Below, in pieces: positions 36,965-50,849 of a DNA stretch of 64,000 nt. The stretch is from Trochalopteron elliotii (taxonomy: Eukaryota > Chordata > Aves > Passeriformes > Leiothrichidae), in the NCBI GenBank assembly GCA_024734555.1, contig JANPWX010000038.1, forward strand, positions 4,045,586-4,109,585, given 5' to 3'. Within the stretch, counting starts at the first letter, position 1; every line of letters begins with the position of its first letter. The notes under the pieces are model-generated. The model did no database searches and was not told the origin of the DNA. It saw nothing but the letters and a program-made list of their open reading frames with translations. The translations under genes were made by a program, and so were the position numbers.

Positions 36965-38829
36965 TCAGCAGTGACTATGCAAAAACCTCATTAAGAGCCC
37001 GCATTGTTAAGACTACCCTTCCTTTACTATTTCACTGGTATAATTTGACCCCTAACTCCCCTCACCCTTCTTAAGGGAAAATACCATGACATCCCTTTTC
37101 TAAATACAGCTTATTTCTTCTTATTGGCAGCAGACATATTCCTATCTCCCTGCACCCCTTTACACCGAAGTCGCACAGGTGTGGATGGCACAGCAACATA
37201 GGAGCCTGTGGCCTCCCCCTTGTACAAGGCCAGAAGGGTGTACAACCCTCTGCTTCCTGCACAGGTGCACATCAAATGCCAAGAAGGAATTTTGTTTCAG
37301 ATCTCAGCTTGCATCTATATAGTTTTGGTCTACAGGGACGACTGTGTGAAACGAAGAACTGTAAAAGCATCTGTAACTAACAACTTGATGATAAAGCAGC
37401 AGATGAAATTACCACAATGAAACATTAAGTGACATATGTTATGAAAAAATCCCAGGGGTTGTTTGGTTGGGGGTTTTTGGTTGGTTCTTTTTGGTCTTTT
37501 TTTTTTCAACAGACAGGAGGATGGACCAGAACTCTGGATCTTGGGAGTTGTACTATGCACTACTGTAAAACCATCAGCAGCAGTGAAAGAAAAATAAATT
37601 TGTTACAGACTACCATGTAGAAAACAGAAACCAAACCATCACTATTCCATTACACAGTATCTGCTTTCTCATCTTGAGTGCTGTGTGAAAATCCAGTCTT
37701 GTCATTTCAAAAAGGATATAGAAGGATTAGAAGGAACAAGTGAGAAGTGCAAAAGGATGAACATAACAAAGAACAGCTTCATTATAAGATGAAAGTAGCA
37801 TTTTTCTTGGCTGGAAAAGATGGAACCTAAATCAAGTGGCAGGTCTATAAAATCAAAAGCCGTATTTAGATGGTAAATAGAGATCAACTGTTGCCTTTTA
37901 CTTCTTCTTCTTCTTCTTGTATTGGCAGAAATCAAGTGAATTTGACACTAAGAAGTTAAAACCTAAAAAAGGAGTATATTCCCTCCAGTGTGTAGTCACC
38001 TAGGAGAACGGCCTGCCACCATCCCCTGCCAGTTCTGCAAGTTTATCAGCATGCATCTGCTATTAAATTCTGAGTCCTCATCCCTACTTTGGGCAGCCTC
38101 TGACTGTGAAAACTGCATCCCAGGAGAGTACAGCAAGGAAGTATCATTCCAGTTTCCCCTATTCTCCGCCCTAGATATGCATATCAACCAATGGCAGAAA
38201 CAAATACTGTACAGAGATGAAATTTGTCTGACATAGTGCGTGACTGCCCTTAGACTCTTCATACAATAGGTTTCTTTTGGTCCAAACTGGGACACCATAG
38301 AAATGATTTGGCAAAGAATCAAGTCACACCACCACCCTGCTTGTACTTAAAGAATATAAATGCTAATAAAATACGTGTTTTGAAAGAAAACTCTACCAAT
38401 TCTTTTAATTTCACACTTCTTGAAGTTCAGACTTGTGAAACAGCATAAAACACACAGGAGCACAGTGTTTTGGGGTCGTCAAATTAGCAAGACACCAGGA
38501 GAACCACAATCTAGTCTTGCTGTCCATAAAAATACCAGCTATATAAAGTGCTTTAGAATGCACAGTCTGGTGGTGTATCTGCCTCTAACACAAGAAAATT
38601 CCTCTCTCAGTTCAGTGAAATGTCAAAAAGACACTTTGTGAACCCTTTGAATCCTTTGAGGGTTCAGGGAAGTGATGAAAAGACAGTGATGCAAAAGTTC
38701 AACACACACTGTTTTCCATCAATAAGGCCCTTCCCTGTACCTTTAGATGAAGGCTCTCATTCCCTTGGGCACTCTACCATCTCATGAATTACACTGCATT
38801 TTTACCACTGCTTTTATGACAGCACTCCC
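36965..38829. other. Presumed 5' intron sequence
   Basis: Mixed AT-rich sequence with a (CTT)6 run at 37901-37918. Short open frames on both strands show no protein-like composition or homology. Confidence 0.5.
37901..37918. repeat. (CTT)6 microsatellite
   Basis: Six uninterrupted CTT units on the plus strand. Confidence 0.9.
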
Positions 38830-39439
38830 CCTGTCTGCTTCCCCAGCACAACAGTGAAGCAGAGGGGGCCAGAAACTCTGATGAAGGAACTGCTCTTAGC
38901 ATATCAGAGCCTTGACCCAGAGCTCTAGGAAGAGGGCTCTGCCATCCAGGGTTTGGGTTGTGGTCTTGGCTCCTCCCTCTGCTGCTGGAGAGGTGGTGGT
39001 AGCCTCAGCCATGAGAGGAACACTACTCGAGCGCTGCAGTGGAAGAGGCTATGGAGCAAAGTGAGCAAGGACGAACAGCAGCTGGATGCATCTCCACAGA
39101 GACCTTGAAGTTCCACAAGTCTGAGCCTCACGAAGCAAAAATAGAAGAGACAGCTGAGCATTGCACTCAAAGGATAAGTGGATGGAGACTCCCAAGATGG
39201 GGACTGAGAAAGACAAATCCAGGGAAATAGCAACTTGTGGCAACAGAAGGAAAGCCTACAGATGTGCCCTTCCAGAACAATTATACTGCCTGGGATGCTG
39301 CTGAAAGACTGATGGATACACCTGAGTTACATTTCCTGAGCACATGAGGAGGTTCTCAGATAATCCAGGAGTACAAGCTGGAACAAAGCAAAAGCAGCAA
39401 CAAGAAGGGCACCTTAAGGATAGCAAATAAAAAGGCTGA
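38830..39439 (+). repeat. GC-richer stretch, possibly the 5' part of the adjacent CR1
   Basis: This block is richer in GC than its surroundings and runs directly into the decayed CR1 at 39440. It contains frames of 60 to 100 codons on both strands, none recognised. Attribution to CR1 rests on contiguity and composition only. Confidence 0.35.
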
Positions 39440-40565
39440 GAATAATGCAGATCCAGTGCTCGGCATGGCAAAGGCTGAGATACTTGGTGCCTTTCTCATC
39501 TCCTCTGTTACTGGAGCAGAGCACACGGACTGGGTCAGGGATCTCTCAAACCACTTGGACATGTGCAACTCCATGGCACCAGAAAGGCGGCATCTGAGGG
39601 TGCTGAAGCAGCAGGCTGGTCTTACTGTAGAGACATTCTCTATCATCTCTGAAAGGCCTGAAATAGTGATCCAGAGTTTCCCAATCCTCAAGATTAGGAA
39701 AAAAGTTATCACCAAGTAGGAAAGGAGAATCTGGAGAACCATCTGCTAAGTCAGTCTCACTTCAGTCCTCACAAAGACTGTGTAAGAAATCTTACATACA
39801 AACACACAAAACCAAAACCAAACAAATAAACAAACAACAAAATAAAGCAAACCCAGCCCCAAACAGATCAGCACAACACAAAAGCAAAAGGGGAACAGGC
39901 AGTACAAACACACCAAAGACATAGCAGACTTGAACAATTTGGCAACTCACTTCAAGGAGAGCATTTGGTGAACAAGGAGAGGTTTGGTGAACAAAGGAAG
40001 AGAAGGAATGGTATTTGTGTTAACTTCAACAGGGACTATGACAGTCTTCCAGAGTACTTTTCCAGAACTTAATGAGATTTAACCTAAAGAAGTGGGCTAT
40101 CAGGGGGGTGGACTGCTAGCTGGACCACCAGGCTTTATGGGTTCTGACCAGCCATAAAAAGTCCAGCTGGCAGACAACCACCAGTGGCAGCTGTCTGAGG
40201 CCAAAACTGGAGCTGATACTTGTCAGTGTCTTTATTGAGAAGCTGAGGGATAGGACAAAGCATGCCCAGCAAGGTTGATGGTGACACCCAGCTGGGGTGG
40301 AGCATACAGACAATACTCTGAAACAATGTGCAGGAATGGATCTGGGTGGCCAATTCAAGGGGGATCCAAATGCTAGAAAAACAGGCAGGTTGAAACCTCA
40401 AAAATTCAGTAACTAAAAAGTACAAAGTCCTGTTCATAAAGGCCACGTTGGATGAAGCCCTGAGCAACTAGATCTAGCTGATGGCATCCCTGCCTATGGC
40501 AGGGGCTTGGAACTAGAATATGACCTTTGAAGTTCCTTCCAACCCAAACCATTTTAGGATTCTAT
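39440..40565 (+). mobile_element. Decayed CR1 LINE with part of the reverse transcriptase region
   Basis: The 3' end is clear: AAAGTCCTGTTCATAAAGGC, GCCCTGAGCAACTAGATCTA, GGCATCCCTGCCTATGGCAG, TTGGAACTAGAATATGACC, AGTTCCTTCCAACCCAAACC and ATTTTAGGATTCTATAATTA. Upstream, GGTGGACTGCTAGCTGGACC, AGTGTCTTTATTGAGAAGC and GGTTGATGGTGACACCCAGC match the CR1 reverse transcriptase coding region (FINDL- and ADDTKLG-type segments), and 39719-39770 resembles an earlier part of the same ORF. The frame is destroyed. The stretch 38830-39440 is GC-richer and may be a further 5' part, but I cannot align it with confidence. Confidence 0.75.
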
Positions 40566-42662
40566 AATTATTATCTATATAGGCTGAGTACTACCATGCT
40601 AGGAGGCTGCTGTGCAGGAAAAAACCTTTGGACCCCGAGAGCCAATTCAAAATGAATCAGTAGTGTGTTCTTATGGCAAAGAAAGTCAACTGCATCTATA
40701 AACCAGCCTAGCAACCACAGAAATAATCCCCAAATGCATAGGTTTAATAACTGCATCTACCTACAGACTAATGTAATAGAATTGAAGATTTTTGCAAAAC
40801 CAAGTATTTTTCATCCCTTCATAATACTGGATTTTAGATTACAAGACCCTTATACTATGGAAGAAAAAGGAGTGTTAAAACTACCTTGGAAATGGTAGGA
40901 ACAAAGGCTGTACTTTATCAAGAATAAAGTGAAAAGACGAAAAATGGGTACAGTCAAGTCTTACTATTTCTGAAGGTCAAGTGAATTTTTCTTCCCCATG
41001 ACAAAAGCCATAATACATTTGACACTATAGGAAAAGGTTATCTTTAAAATCACTGCTCATATAAAGAGCATTGTTTCACTTAACAACTTCTTTTACAAAC
41101 ACAGTTGACATGGGAAAGAAAACTTACTCTTTTCCAGTACAGCACACAAATACTCAGACATTTTTATCTTTGGATCAACTTTATCTCTTTATACTAGTGA
41201 TCAGTCTTCAACATGACTTTGTAGCAGACTGGACAAAGGAGTTCATTGCCATTATTCAGTTAAATCGGGATTCTACACTAGATGCAGCACGTAACCAGAC
41301 AAAGCTGATATAAAGTTTGTTTTCCAGAATTTCAGATATGAATACACATAAGCTGGCACAAAATAAGGACTCATCAAAATCCTGACACAACATTTGCTAT
41401 GTTTAAGCTATTAACATCAGTTTAAACCAAACGGAAAATGCTTAACTGAACAGCATCTAAGGAAAGACTGATGGCCTACACAAAACTGAATTTTCAGCTT
41501 CTCAGTCTACTTACTAACGAGAGAGAAAAACTGGCATACTGTAAGGTAACGTATTAGGCATGTTTAGCAAACTTCTAAAAAATGGCACCAACGTAAATTG
41601 TTGTGAGCATTGTCTACAACTCTGTATCTCTGAACTATTGATGAGGCCAATCCCATTTGTTACATCCACATATGAAAACAGAAGTGATGCCAACACTACA
41701 AACAGGTTCAAAACAATTTTTGCTACTGGGCTGATGTGTTTTGTGTTGTTATTTTTTTCTTTTTTACTGGCCCATGCTCTGAATTGGTTCTAGTGCTTGT
41801 TTGCAGAGATCTCATTACCATCAGAACATCAGTAAACAGGTCAGTCTGAGGATAAACAAAATACTACCTTTCAATGCTATGAAAGCAAGTGATAAAAACC
41901 ATTTAAATTAGGTCAGCCCATCACAGGGAAAACAGGTTATTCCTCATCTTTTTCACAGTAAAACACATCCAGTAAATTTCAACAGGCAAAATAATACTGA
42001 AGAATTTGAGGATGCCAGTACTCTTCTCAAAAATTAATACAAGAGAAGAATATTTAATGGGGTTGTGCTCGTTTGATGGGCTTTTTAAAGGTTTTAGTAT
42101 TCATCCATTCAGTACAATTCAGCAAGTAAGTTCTGAGGAGGTGATGAGAGAAAGCAGATCATACTAGGCTGAACAGTATGAAAACAATTAATTAAAAGCA
42201 AACTTGCACTTAGAAAAATCTGAGAAATGTCGGTCAGTAAAATAAATTTCTATTCTTGCTCTCTGTAGGAAGACTACACTTTTAATTCATCAGAAGTGAT
42301 TTTTTTAATTCATAAGTCCATTTTTTAATTGACCATTTGAAGAAATATCAATTTTGCCTCTAAAAATGGTGGGCCTTGGAATAAAGGCAGAATAACAAAC
42401 ATAAAAGTAGCTGACTACAGTTGGAAAATAAGGATGAACTTCATACACAAAGGCAGAAGCCTTTGGTTCATACCTCCTTTCCTACAAATTAACAAAATGA
42501 ATCATTATACCTACAAAAGTAGAAGCCTTGTGAGGTTAAAATCTCTCATCATATAGAAAAGCAATACCAAAAATGGAACAACAGTTATGCACTCCAATTT
42601 TGTCAAACTGTTTACAACTGTATGGAACTATATGACTGCGTACTGAACTTCTGATTCTCACT
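40566..42662. other. Presumed 5' intron sequence, nothing recognised
   Basis: AT-rich sequence with no recognised repeat or coding signal. Short open frames (for example near 41560-41793) look random. Confidence 0.5.
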
Positions 42663-42715
42663 GTTTAGAATCACAGAATACTTCAGGTTGGAAGGGAGCT
42701 TCTTATCCAAGTAGT
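42663..42715 (-). mobile_element. Short CR1 3'-end fragment
   Basis: The block TTTAGAATCACAGAATACTT, then CAGGTTGGAAGGGAGCTTCT matches the reverse complement of the CR1 3' terminus. About 50 bp are recognisable, and the rest has decayed or was never inserted. Confidence 0.75.
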
Positions 42716-45700
42716 TTTTACTTAACTTCTAAACTTTTATGATTAGTTCTAAATACTTCAACATAGTAAGGAAATAACATTTCTGAATTGAAACACTGGC
42801 TTTTAAAACAAGCTTTTTTCAGTTAATGCAAGAAAGTTAATTGAGAATACTTAATAATTGAGAATGAGTTGAGAATAATTGTAAATACAAAGCTATTTTG
42901 GTACCTGTAGTTTTCAGAAACAACTATAGTCACTGAACTTCTGAAAACAGTTTGTAATTTCGCAAATCACTGCTTAATGGTTTTTCAAATGAGTTTGTAA
43001 ACTTGCCAAATTCTCTCAATACAGCATTTTTGAGAATGGAACAAAAGATTATTTACACAACTGCTCAAATGAAAACCTTTGAAATCACTTAAATTACACT
43101 TTTTCCCAGTCATAGTCAGACCTCTTTAGATTTGGCTTTAAGAAAGCCCTGTCTTGCCTGCAGGAAGAAACTGCAGTGGGCAAGGTTTCAAAGGACCATA
43201 TGAAGAATATTTTAATCAAATAATAAAAGTTCAAACCAATTCAATGCACAGATTTTGGATTTACATTCTTTTTTCACAGCAATTTTTGCTATGCAAGAGA
43301 AGGAATAAATTGATCCAGGAGGGAGATGAAATATTCCCTATCAGAATATCATTGTAAATATTGCAAGAGCTCAAGAGGATAGCTAAAATTTGGAAATTAA
43401 GAACACAATAAAAGTACAAAGACTACTGCTGTCATATAACCAGCTGAGATTCACTAGATGTCTATTCTATGACTTTGAAGTAGATTTCAAATGTCTGAGG
43501 CAACAACTCCATTTCTCTCTTGTTCTACAGGTTGCATAAAAATTATCTAAAACCAGACATCTCATTGAGGGATTCTTCATACATTCCCATCCTCCCAACT
43601 GCTCTAAAATTTAAAATATACTTCTACTATGTCCAGTGAGAAATCAAAATACATTATTTAATATTGCCAATCCGATAACAAAAATACAATTATACATCTT
43701 TTTACAGAACAGCGTCAAATATTTGGAGTACATCATTAGCCCAGGTTAACTGCAACACATAAGGAAATGAATACACAGATATATAACACCCTGAAGCAAA
43801 GAGAAGTAGGTGTTTGCATGGGCATTAAGTTATTGGCTGTTACAGTCCTGGCAGGTAAGTTCAAAACACTGCTATTCACATCTTTTCCCTCTTAGACTGA
43901 ACAGCAGAATTGCCTCTCATGACAGGTGCAGAATAGGCAATCCTTTTTGGAAAGCAAATTTATAAGCTGAAAGACAGTTCTTTCTTTTCCTGAAACAACT
44001 GCAATCTTAAATTGGGTTACTGACAGCTCAGATGCTGACAGAGAGCAAACATTCCTCTTACAAGCCATAGCTACTACACATGCACACTCTGGGAGGGCTA
44101 CTGAGGGTGCTTGACCAAGAGAAACAGCCAGCTTGAGAACAAAGGCAGTATTTTCATCACTAAGTATCAGAGGCAGCATGAAGACAATGAGCAATTCATG
44201 AGTGAAAAGCTTTTGTTGTTAACAGCAGCAAGAGACGTTTTAAACACTGAGCTCATAAACCCTTGACATGCAATAACTAATGGCTGAAGATGCATCAGTA
44301 AGACCTATTCGAGCCTTCTGCTACCCTTCACAGCAGCCTAGAAGGCTGAAGTGGACTAGAACCACTGGAATAGCTTTTCTTTTTGGAAGATTCACAGATG
44401 GTGACCCAGCACTTGGCTTTTTCAGCACAGCAACACTCCTGCCGATCAGCATCCCAGAGCTATAAACTGACTCCAGTCTTTAATAACTCCCTGAAGAGCT
44501 GTGTTAGCTGGTCTTTCAACCCCAACACTGCAGGACTTGTAGAGAAAAACTGAGATCACGTCAGCACAGGTGTTCCAGGTGAGGACCTCCATTTCCTCAA
44601 GAAAAACAATTTGTCATGTGATGTACAGAGTGTGCAAGTTTACCATTACTCAGAAGAAACAGCTTAAAATTAAGTAATTTTAGGCTCCCTAGTGGATCTA
44701 AGTGGTCTTTTAAGAAATTAAAAGCTGAACTACCCAAAAGTTATATTGCAGTGCAGCAGTGTGTCACAGTAGCAGAGATTAGGTTGTTGGTACACTGTTA
44801 GCTGTCTGCAAGGAAAAGCTGTAAACACCTCCACATTTTAGGTACTCAGTCTTGTGACAGGATGTAACACAGCATGAAGGCTTCTAGCCAAAAGCAGTAT
44901 CACCTGGCCTTACAGGGCACAGGTTGCCTAAGAAACAAAGCATGCAAGCTGCTAATAATTTCTAATGATCAAGAATTCATACATTTCCAAAAGTTATTTA
45001 AAATAACTTGGCAGATGCAAGATGAGCTGTAAGTAGAATAGGCTATCTGATAGGACTTCTTTTTTAAAAGCTAAAAATTCTTTCTGAAAAAAAAATTAAA
45101 TTTAAGATTGTGAGCAAGCTTCTTTAAGAAATCATATGCACTAGATTAGATGATGTGGAAGTAAAACCACAGTGAGCTGTTTCATATTCTCAATGCTCAT
45201 ATTTTCCATCTTCCTTTACAACGTTTCGGCATGCTTCAGAAAATCAAATTGACTTCCAAAATGTTTGAAAAGTTCTACATTAAAATGTCCAACAGTAAAC
45301 TCAGAATTTACCAGCTGAGACTGAACTAAAATGGATACTATCCTTATCAATATGTGGCTCGTCAAACAAATGTGCCAAATAATAGAATTTTCTGCAGATT
45401 ATACTCTCTTCAGTCTGCACATGTCAATACTCGAAAGTCAGGTAGCATTTGCTTTGACAGTATTTTGAGGAAATAAGCAAATTCTTCTTGAAAACAGTGA
45501 TGAACACAGACAAAAGGGTTTCAGATTTACTCTCTATTCTGCTATTAAGTTACAAGAGAAGAAAACTAGAAACTCAGGTATCAGTATGAAAGAATTACAA
45601 ACGTCAAGGAGAAATCTTTCACTACTTGAAAGTCAGGTGAATTCATCATCACAAAACTAGCTACATATTTTTTATGGACAAAAGCCTATGCAGGCTCTGA

Positions 45701-48700
45701 AAAATCAAGTGAATAAATCTTATACAAGACATCCTTGACACCTTCCTTGTATGTTGTAAGAAATTATTAAGTCTTTCAAGCTAGGTCTCAAATTTTCAAA
45801 AATATCAAGTCTCCATAAAGCTTCTGATCATTTTTTAGGTATGTATCAAAGCCACAAGCTAGAGTGGAATAAAATTTTTCATTAATTCTTCAAACACTTT
45901 TAAAGATGGCAGAAAATTACGCAGGCAAATGGCCATCATTAAGAATGAATCACTAATGGGGAAGAATTTGATTTAAAGAAAAGCAGAGTCAGCTAATTAG
46001 AGAAAAAAATATTATAGAGGAGACTTTTGGAAACATTGGGTAAATTGCAGTCAATAGATTCAATCATCCTTATGTGAGTAAGTGCAGAAACATCTAATCC
46101 GGAAAACTTTCTACTGTATATTAGAAATCCAGCAGGGAAAATTGAAGAAATACCAAATAACTTTGAAGAACACTTTTTCTCTGCCTGCAGTATATGTGGA
46201 AAATATTCAAAATAGTGTTTTAGAAGAAAAGCTCTGAAAAAAGCACAGGTAAATAAAAATTCTTCATATGTGCTGGGGCTATAGGGTGTTTATCACAGAG
46301 AAGCTGGCTGAATTCTGCCTAGAGTAACAGCAGAACTTGCTGAGAAATCAAATACAGGCAGATATCAAGTTAAAAACTGCTGGAAGGATAACATGTGACT
46401 AATCGTAAAGACTTACAGAATTAGGATATATAATTTGAAAACATACAGGTGACAATCACTTAACACACAGTGGGTTCTACTACTGCAAGTAAAATGAAGA
46501 ATGATATTGCAAGTAGAATGAAGAATGGTGAAGAATTCAAACAAGCTAACAAGTTTTACCTCCCATTCCTTTAAAAGTGGCACTGCAGATAGTTTAAGAT
46601 AAAAATCAAAAAGTACCACACCTCATCATATCTAGGGAAACACCCAAATTCTAACCAAAATAAGTCAGCAGTTTTGCAGGGCTAAACACTTTTTGAAATA
46701 CAGAGAAAACATCAGACCTCCATCCACACAAGTCTAGCAAAAAAACCCACCCCAGAACAAAACAAAATCCCAAACAAAGAAACAACAGAAAAACCAACCA
46801 AACAAAAAAATCAGAATATATGCATGTTTCTCTTTCTCTAGAAAGAAAAGACTGGTTGGATGTGGAGGAAAAAAAATGAAAAGTTAGCATTGTCAAATTT
46901 TAGAACACATGGAATTTTTACAATATTTCTCCCAAAAAACTTGTGCTCCTTTGCTTTATATACATAGGCAAATAAAAAGTCTACCTAGAGAGCAAAAAGG
47001 CTGTATTTATAGAGAAAGGCCATATAGATTTTAAGCATGCATTCCTGGATCAGCCTGTTCTCACATCACAAAGCTGTGTGCTCAGCAGGTAACTTCTGCT
47101 GCTAACAACTGTTTTGTGCTTAATTAAGGCATACAGTATTGCACTAAAGAGAAGATTCTTCACATCCATCCTTCCCTTTCCCCCTCAGACTCACTTGTTT
47201 TAGATGCAGCTTTTCTTAATTCTGTCTTTCCAGAGATCACTGACAACACAAATTTGAGAATTTCCACACTTTTAAGTACTCTGTTTCAATTGTTAATCCA
47301 TGCAAATGTACACATGGTATAAAAAGAACAACCATGAGATTTTCTTCAATCATGAGACTCATAAATTTTTCCATGTAAAGTTTATTTCTAAAGTAGGCAA
47401 TATCCATATTTTGGGTTCTACACTGAAGACGTAAACAAGAAGAAAAGAACTCTCAGATAAAAAGCAAAAGGCAGAATAATCAATGCAGAGTTCTGGAAAT
47501 CCTTTAGAACTTGAGAACATTTTCAAGACTGGACAAGGCAAGAAGAAACTGGTAGGGAGAAGTTGACAGAATAGTTTGCAAGCAGATTATACGGAAGAAG
47601 CAATGGCTCTTCTTCAGGACTAGAGTCCTGGATCTTTGTCCATGTGGCATCTTGGTCTTCAGCACTGGTACTGATATCTCCACAGGAACTGAGCTTAAAC
47701 TCTAGAATTCAGACTTCAGGTGAGCTACAGAGGTTTATATGCTGACCTGTGATGCCTGATATCACAAGAGAATTCACAGAGGTATCAGTACTGCCCATTT
47801 CAAACAAAGGCTTGCAAAGACTGCTTTCACACTGAGACATTCTCACCACAGAGTTTTACTCTCCCTTTCCTTTTCAGTGTCTTTTTCCCTTTGCTATTAA
47901 AGCAAGCAAACAGGGAGCAGCTCTGACCAATTCAGGTTCCTGCAGGTAGATGCCCCCTCCTACTCCATTGCTCTTACATCTGCACCTCCTAGTTTGCTAC
48001 CATACCAACAAAAATTAAGATAACATGTAATGTAGAGACAGGATGGAAAATGATCTGCTACTGCTGAGCTCAAGACTGTAGAAGAGGAGGAAAAAATAGC
48101 AGAAGAAGCCACCCAACCAGGAAATATAAAGCAGCCCATATGATTCAAAAAGCCTGGGGCATACAGTATCCACCCATTCATTAAATATGTTTCTGTAACT
48201 GTAGAAGTAGACAAATATGGGCCAAATCACAGAGATCTTAATTGATCATGCACATACTTCTTCCCAGCTTTCAACTTCATTGAAAAATATAAAAATTTAC
48301 ATTCAAGTTCACATTTGGTCAACAGCAGCATTGTGGAAAAGATAAACTGAGTTTTACAGAAACAAAAGTCCTGTTTTGTTAACGGCTTCAAAAATCTGCA
48401 CTTTAAAAAAAAAAACCACAAACCAAACGTGATTTGAGTTCAGTTATGGGAGAAAACGTTAGAAAACCAAAAACCAATAAACATTTAAAAAAAAGTTTTC
48501 ACTTAGGTCATGGAAATTATTTAAACAAGGAAATTTTCAAAAGAAAAAGCTGTATTTTCATCATTCTGTAATAAATGCTTTTCAAATGTTGCTGGATTTT
48601 ATTTACTAAATATTTCTTGTTTATTAAATATTTCTTAGAAAGAAAAATGGCAGATTTGCTCAGACATTAAATTTCAAGACTATACTCTTAAAGCTACTGA

Positions 48701-50849
48701 TTCCAAAACATGTTTTTCATCTGGCCTAACTTGTAAATTTTCATCCTAGTTTGACAAATTTAAATAAAACAGCCATATCAAGATCTAGAAAATGCATATG
48801 TAAGGTAAAAAAAGAAAATAAAATTTAGAATTTTTTATTTGTTGTGCTGTACAACAGTCCAGAGAAGTCTGAAGAGTGTGATATTCAATTTGAGACAGAA
48901 AAATTATTTTGTGGAAGAGTTCACTTGTTTCCTTAGTTACCTCTAAATGTGATGATAACAATTTTCTGCATAGTTGCATAGGGAAAACAATCAGCAGAAC
49001 ATTCAGTATGGCAGGTATGCATCAGATTTCAGTGAATTACTTAAATTTCTTCAAATACTTTGGTGCATACTACTTTGCCTTTTTTTTTTCTTCCCCAGAA
49101 ACTGTCAGGCACTTCATGAAAAAACAGCTAGTGTATTTAATTTGACATCAAATGATTTTTGAAGGTATAAAGCTTGTAGCAACTTGAGCTTTTTTACAAT
49201 TCAAAATTAATTCCTGACTAGAAGCCAAGAGACAAACAGGTCACCATACAAAAGGTCAATCTGTCAGAAAATATTAAAGAAAGGAATATGATAGAACTGT
49301 TTTGTAAATTCAACTATATATTAATTGAAAATCATGTAATTTGAGAAATAAAATCACTGTTAAAATTTAAATTAAATCAGAGATCAGATTTTTTAAAACA
49401 TCTTCTAAAATTGTGTTCCAAGACATTTAGAATTACTCTTCAATACCTTTTTTGAAAGATTTTCATCTTCTCTGAAAGCTCTAGAATCTTTACAAGAAGA
49501 GAGAGTAGACATTTCTTAGAAGCCAGCCCACAGTTAAAGATTTATCAGCACACTATTACTGTGCAAGTAGCTGGTACTCCAACATGCCAGCCTTCTGCTT
49601 TGCCAGCAAAAATCTACACAGTAATGAAGAAACTTAATCAGAGAGCTGGCACAGCTGAAAAATAACCAAGAACAATTGTGTTTCTTCAGCCACATCAGAC
49701 TCTAAGTGCAGGCTCAGACCAATCAGGTATTCTCCCTAAAAAGTTATTTCCACTCGAATCTGTGATCTCATTAAACTCAACATTAGTCAGCAACCACAAA
49801 AGAGGTGATTGGGCAACCATGAAAAAAACCAGTGAAGATACCACTTGAGTGGTCAAAAGAAGTAAACCCAGAAGTAAAAAAATTGCCCTACTTTTTTTTT
49901 TACCCTAGTTTATTTTTCCTAGCAGCCTCTACTACTGAAGAGAACTAGGTAGTAATTTTGGATACACTTTTTCCTCTCCTCTAAACTGATACTTGTTCCA
50001 ATTATACCTCTGAAGGACTGAATTTAAGACTACATGTTAGATCATTTGAAGTTGACTGGAAAAGGACCCACTCAAACACGAAACACATTTTTCCCATTTT
50101 AGCATACTAAACTTGAATTTCAGAATTGGACCCAAAGAGTCCTTCAGAACTCAGTCTGTAAAAACTAATCTATGAAATCTGCTAATAGGTTTCAGGAAAC
50201 AAAAAAAATCAGCATGAGAAATTAGCACAAGATATCAATACCAATGATTCCAAGGGCAGGACACCATTTAACACACTAAATACAACTGCACTGGTTAAAC
50301 TTTTCCGCCAAAGGAAACAGACCTGTCATACCACATCTTTGCCTGTCCATCCCATTAAACTTTGGGTTTCCACCTTGCTTCAAACAAGCTTAAAAAAAGC
50401 GTGGGAGAGGCACACACAGAGGAGGCTGCACGAGTACTCAGTTGTTAAACACCTCACTGCACAGCCAATGACTACACAGTGGTAGTTTAATAAATCATCT
50501 TTTGTCTGACAAGGATGCTTTAAGGGTACTGTGTTTGTTGTAGAAACACAGAAAACAAAGCTCAGGCTTTCTTAGGTCATCTGGATGAAAAGCTGATCTG
50601 AATTCCAGTTCACTGGACTAAGTAACTCTTTTTCAAGATACACTGAGAGGGTAAAGGTGAATTTAGGAAAAGTGATAATGAGGTCCTTCATCCACTTGGA
50701 TACTATGCTTCCAAATACTCAGAACCACAGTAACAGTTTAATTACATCTGCACTAGTATCTAAAGGGATTCTTATGGAAACTTGTTTAATAGCTGCAGAC
50801 AACTGAACTGGTCCAACAGGATGCTGAAGGAACTGTAAAATATGGTATA
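42716..50849. other. Presumed 5' intron or upstream sequence, nothing recognised
   Basis: More than 8 kb of AT-rich sequence. I looked for CR1, LTR, tRNA and protein-like frames and found none. Several short A- and T-rich low-complexity tracts occur, for example around 46741-46810. Confidence 0.5.

Noticed and set aside
39356..39742. 128-codon minus-strand open frame with a leucine- and phenylalanine-rich end
   Set aside because: It is antisense to the decayed CR1 region and has no membrane-protein homology that I recognise.
41560..41793. Plus-strand frame ending in a hydrophobic segment, resembling a small membrane protein
   Set aside because: The hydrophobic stretch comes from a T-rich tract; there is no promoter, splice or homology support.
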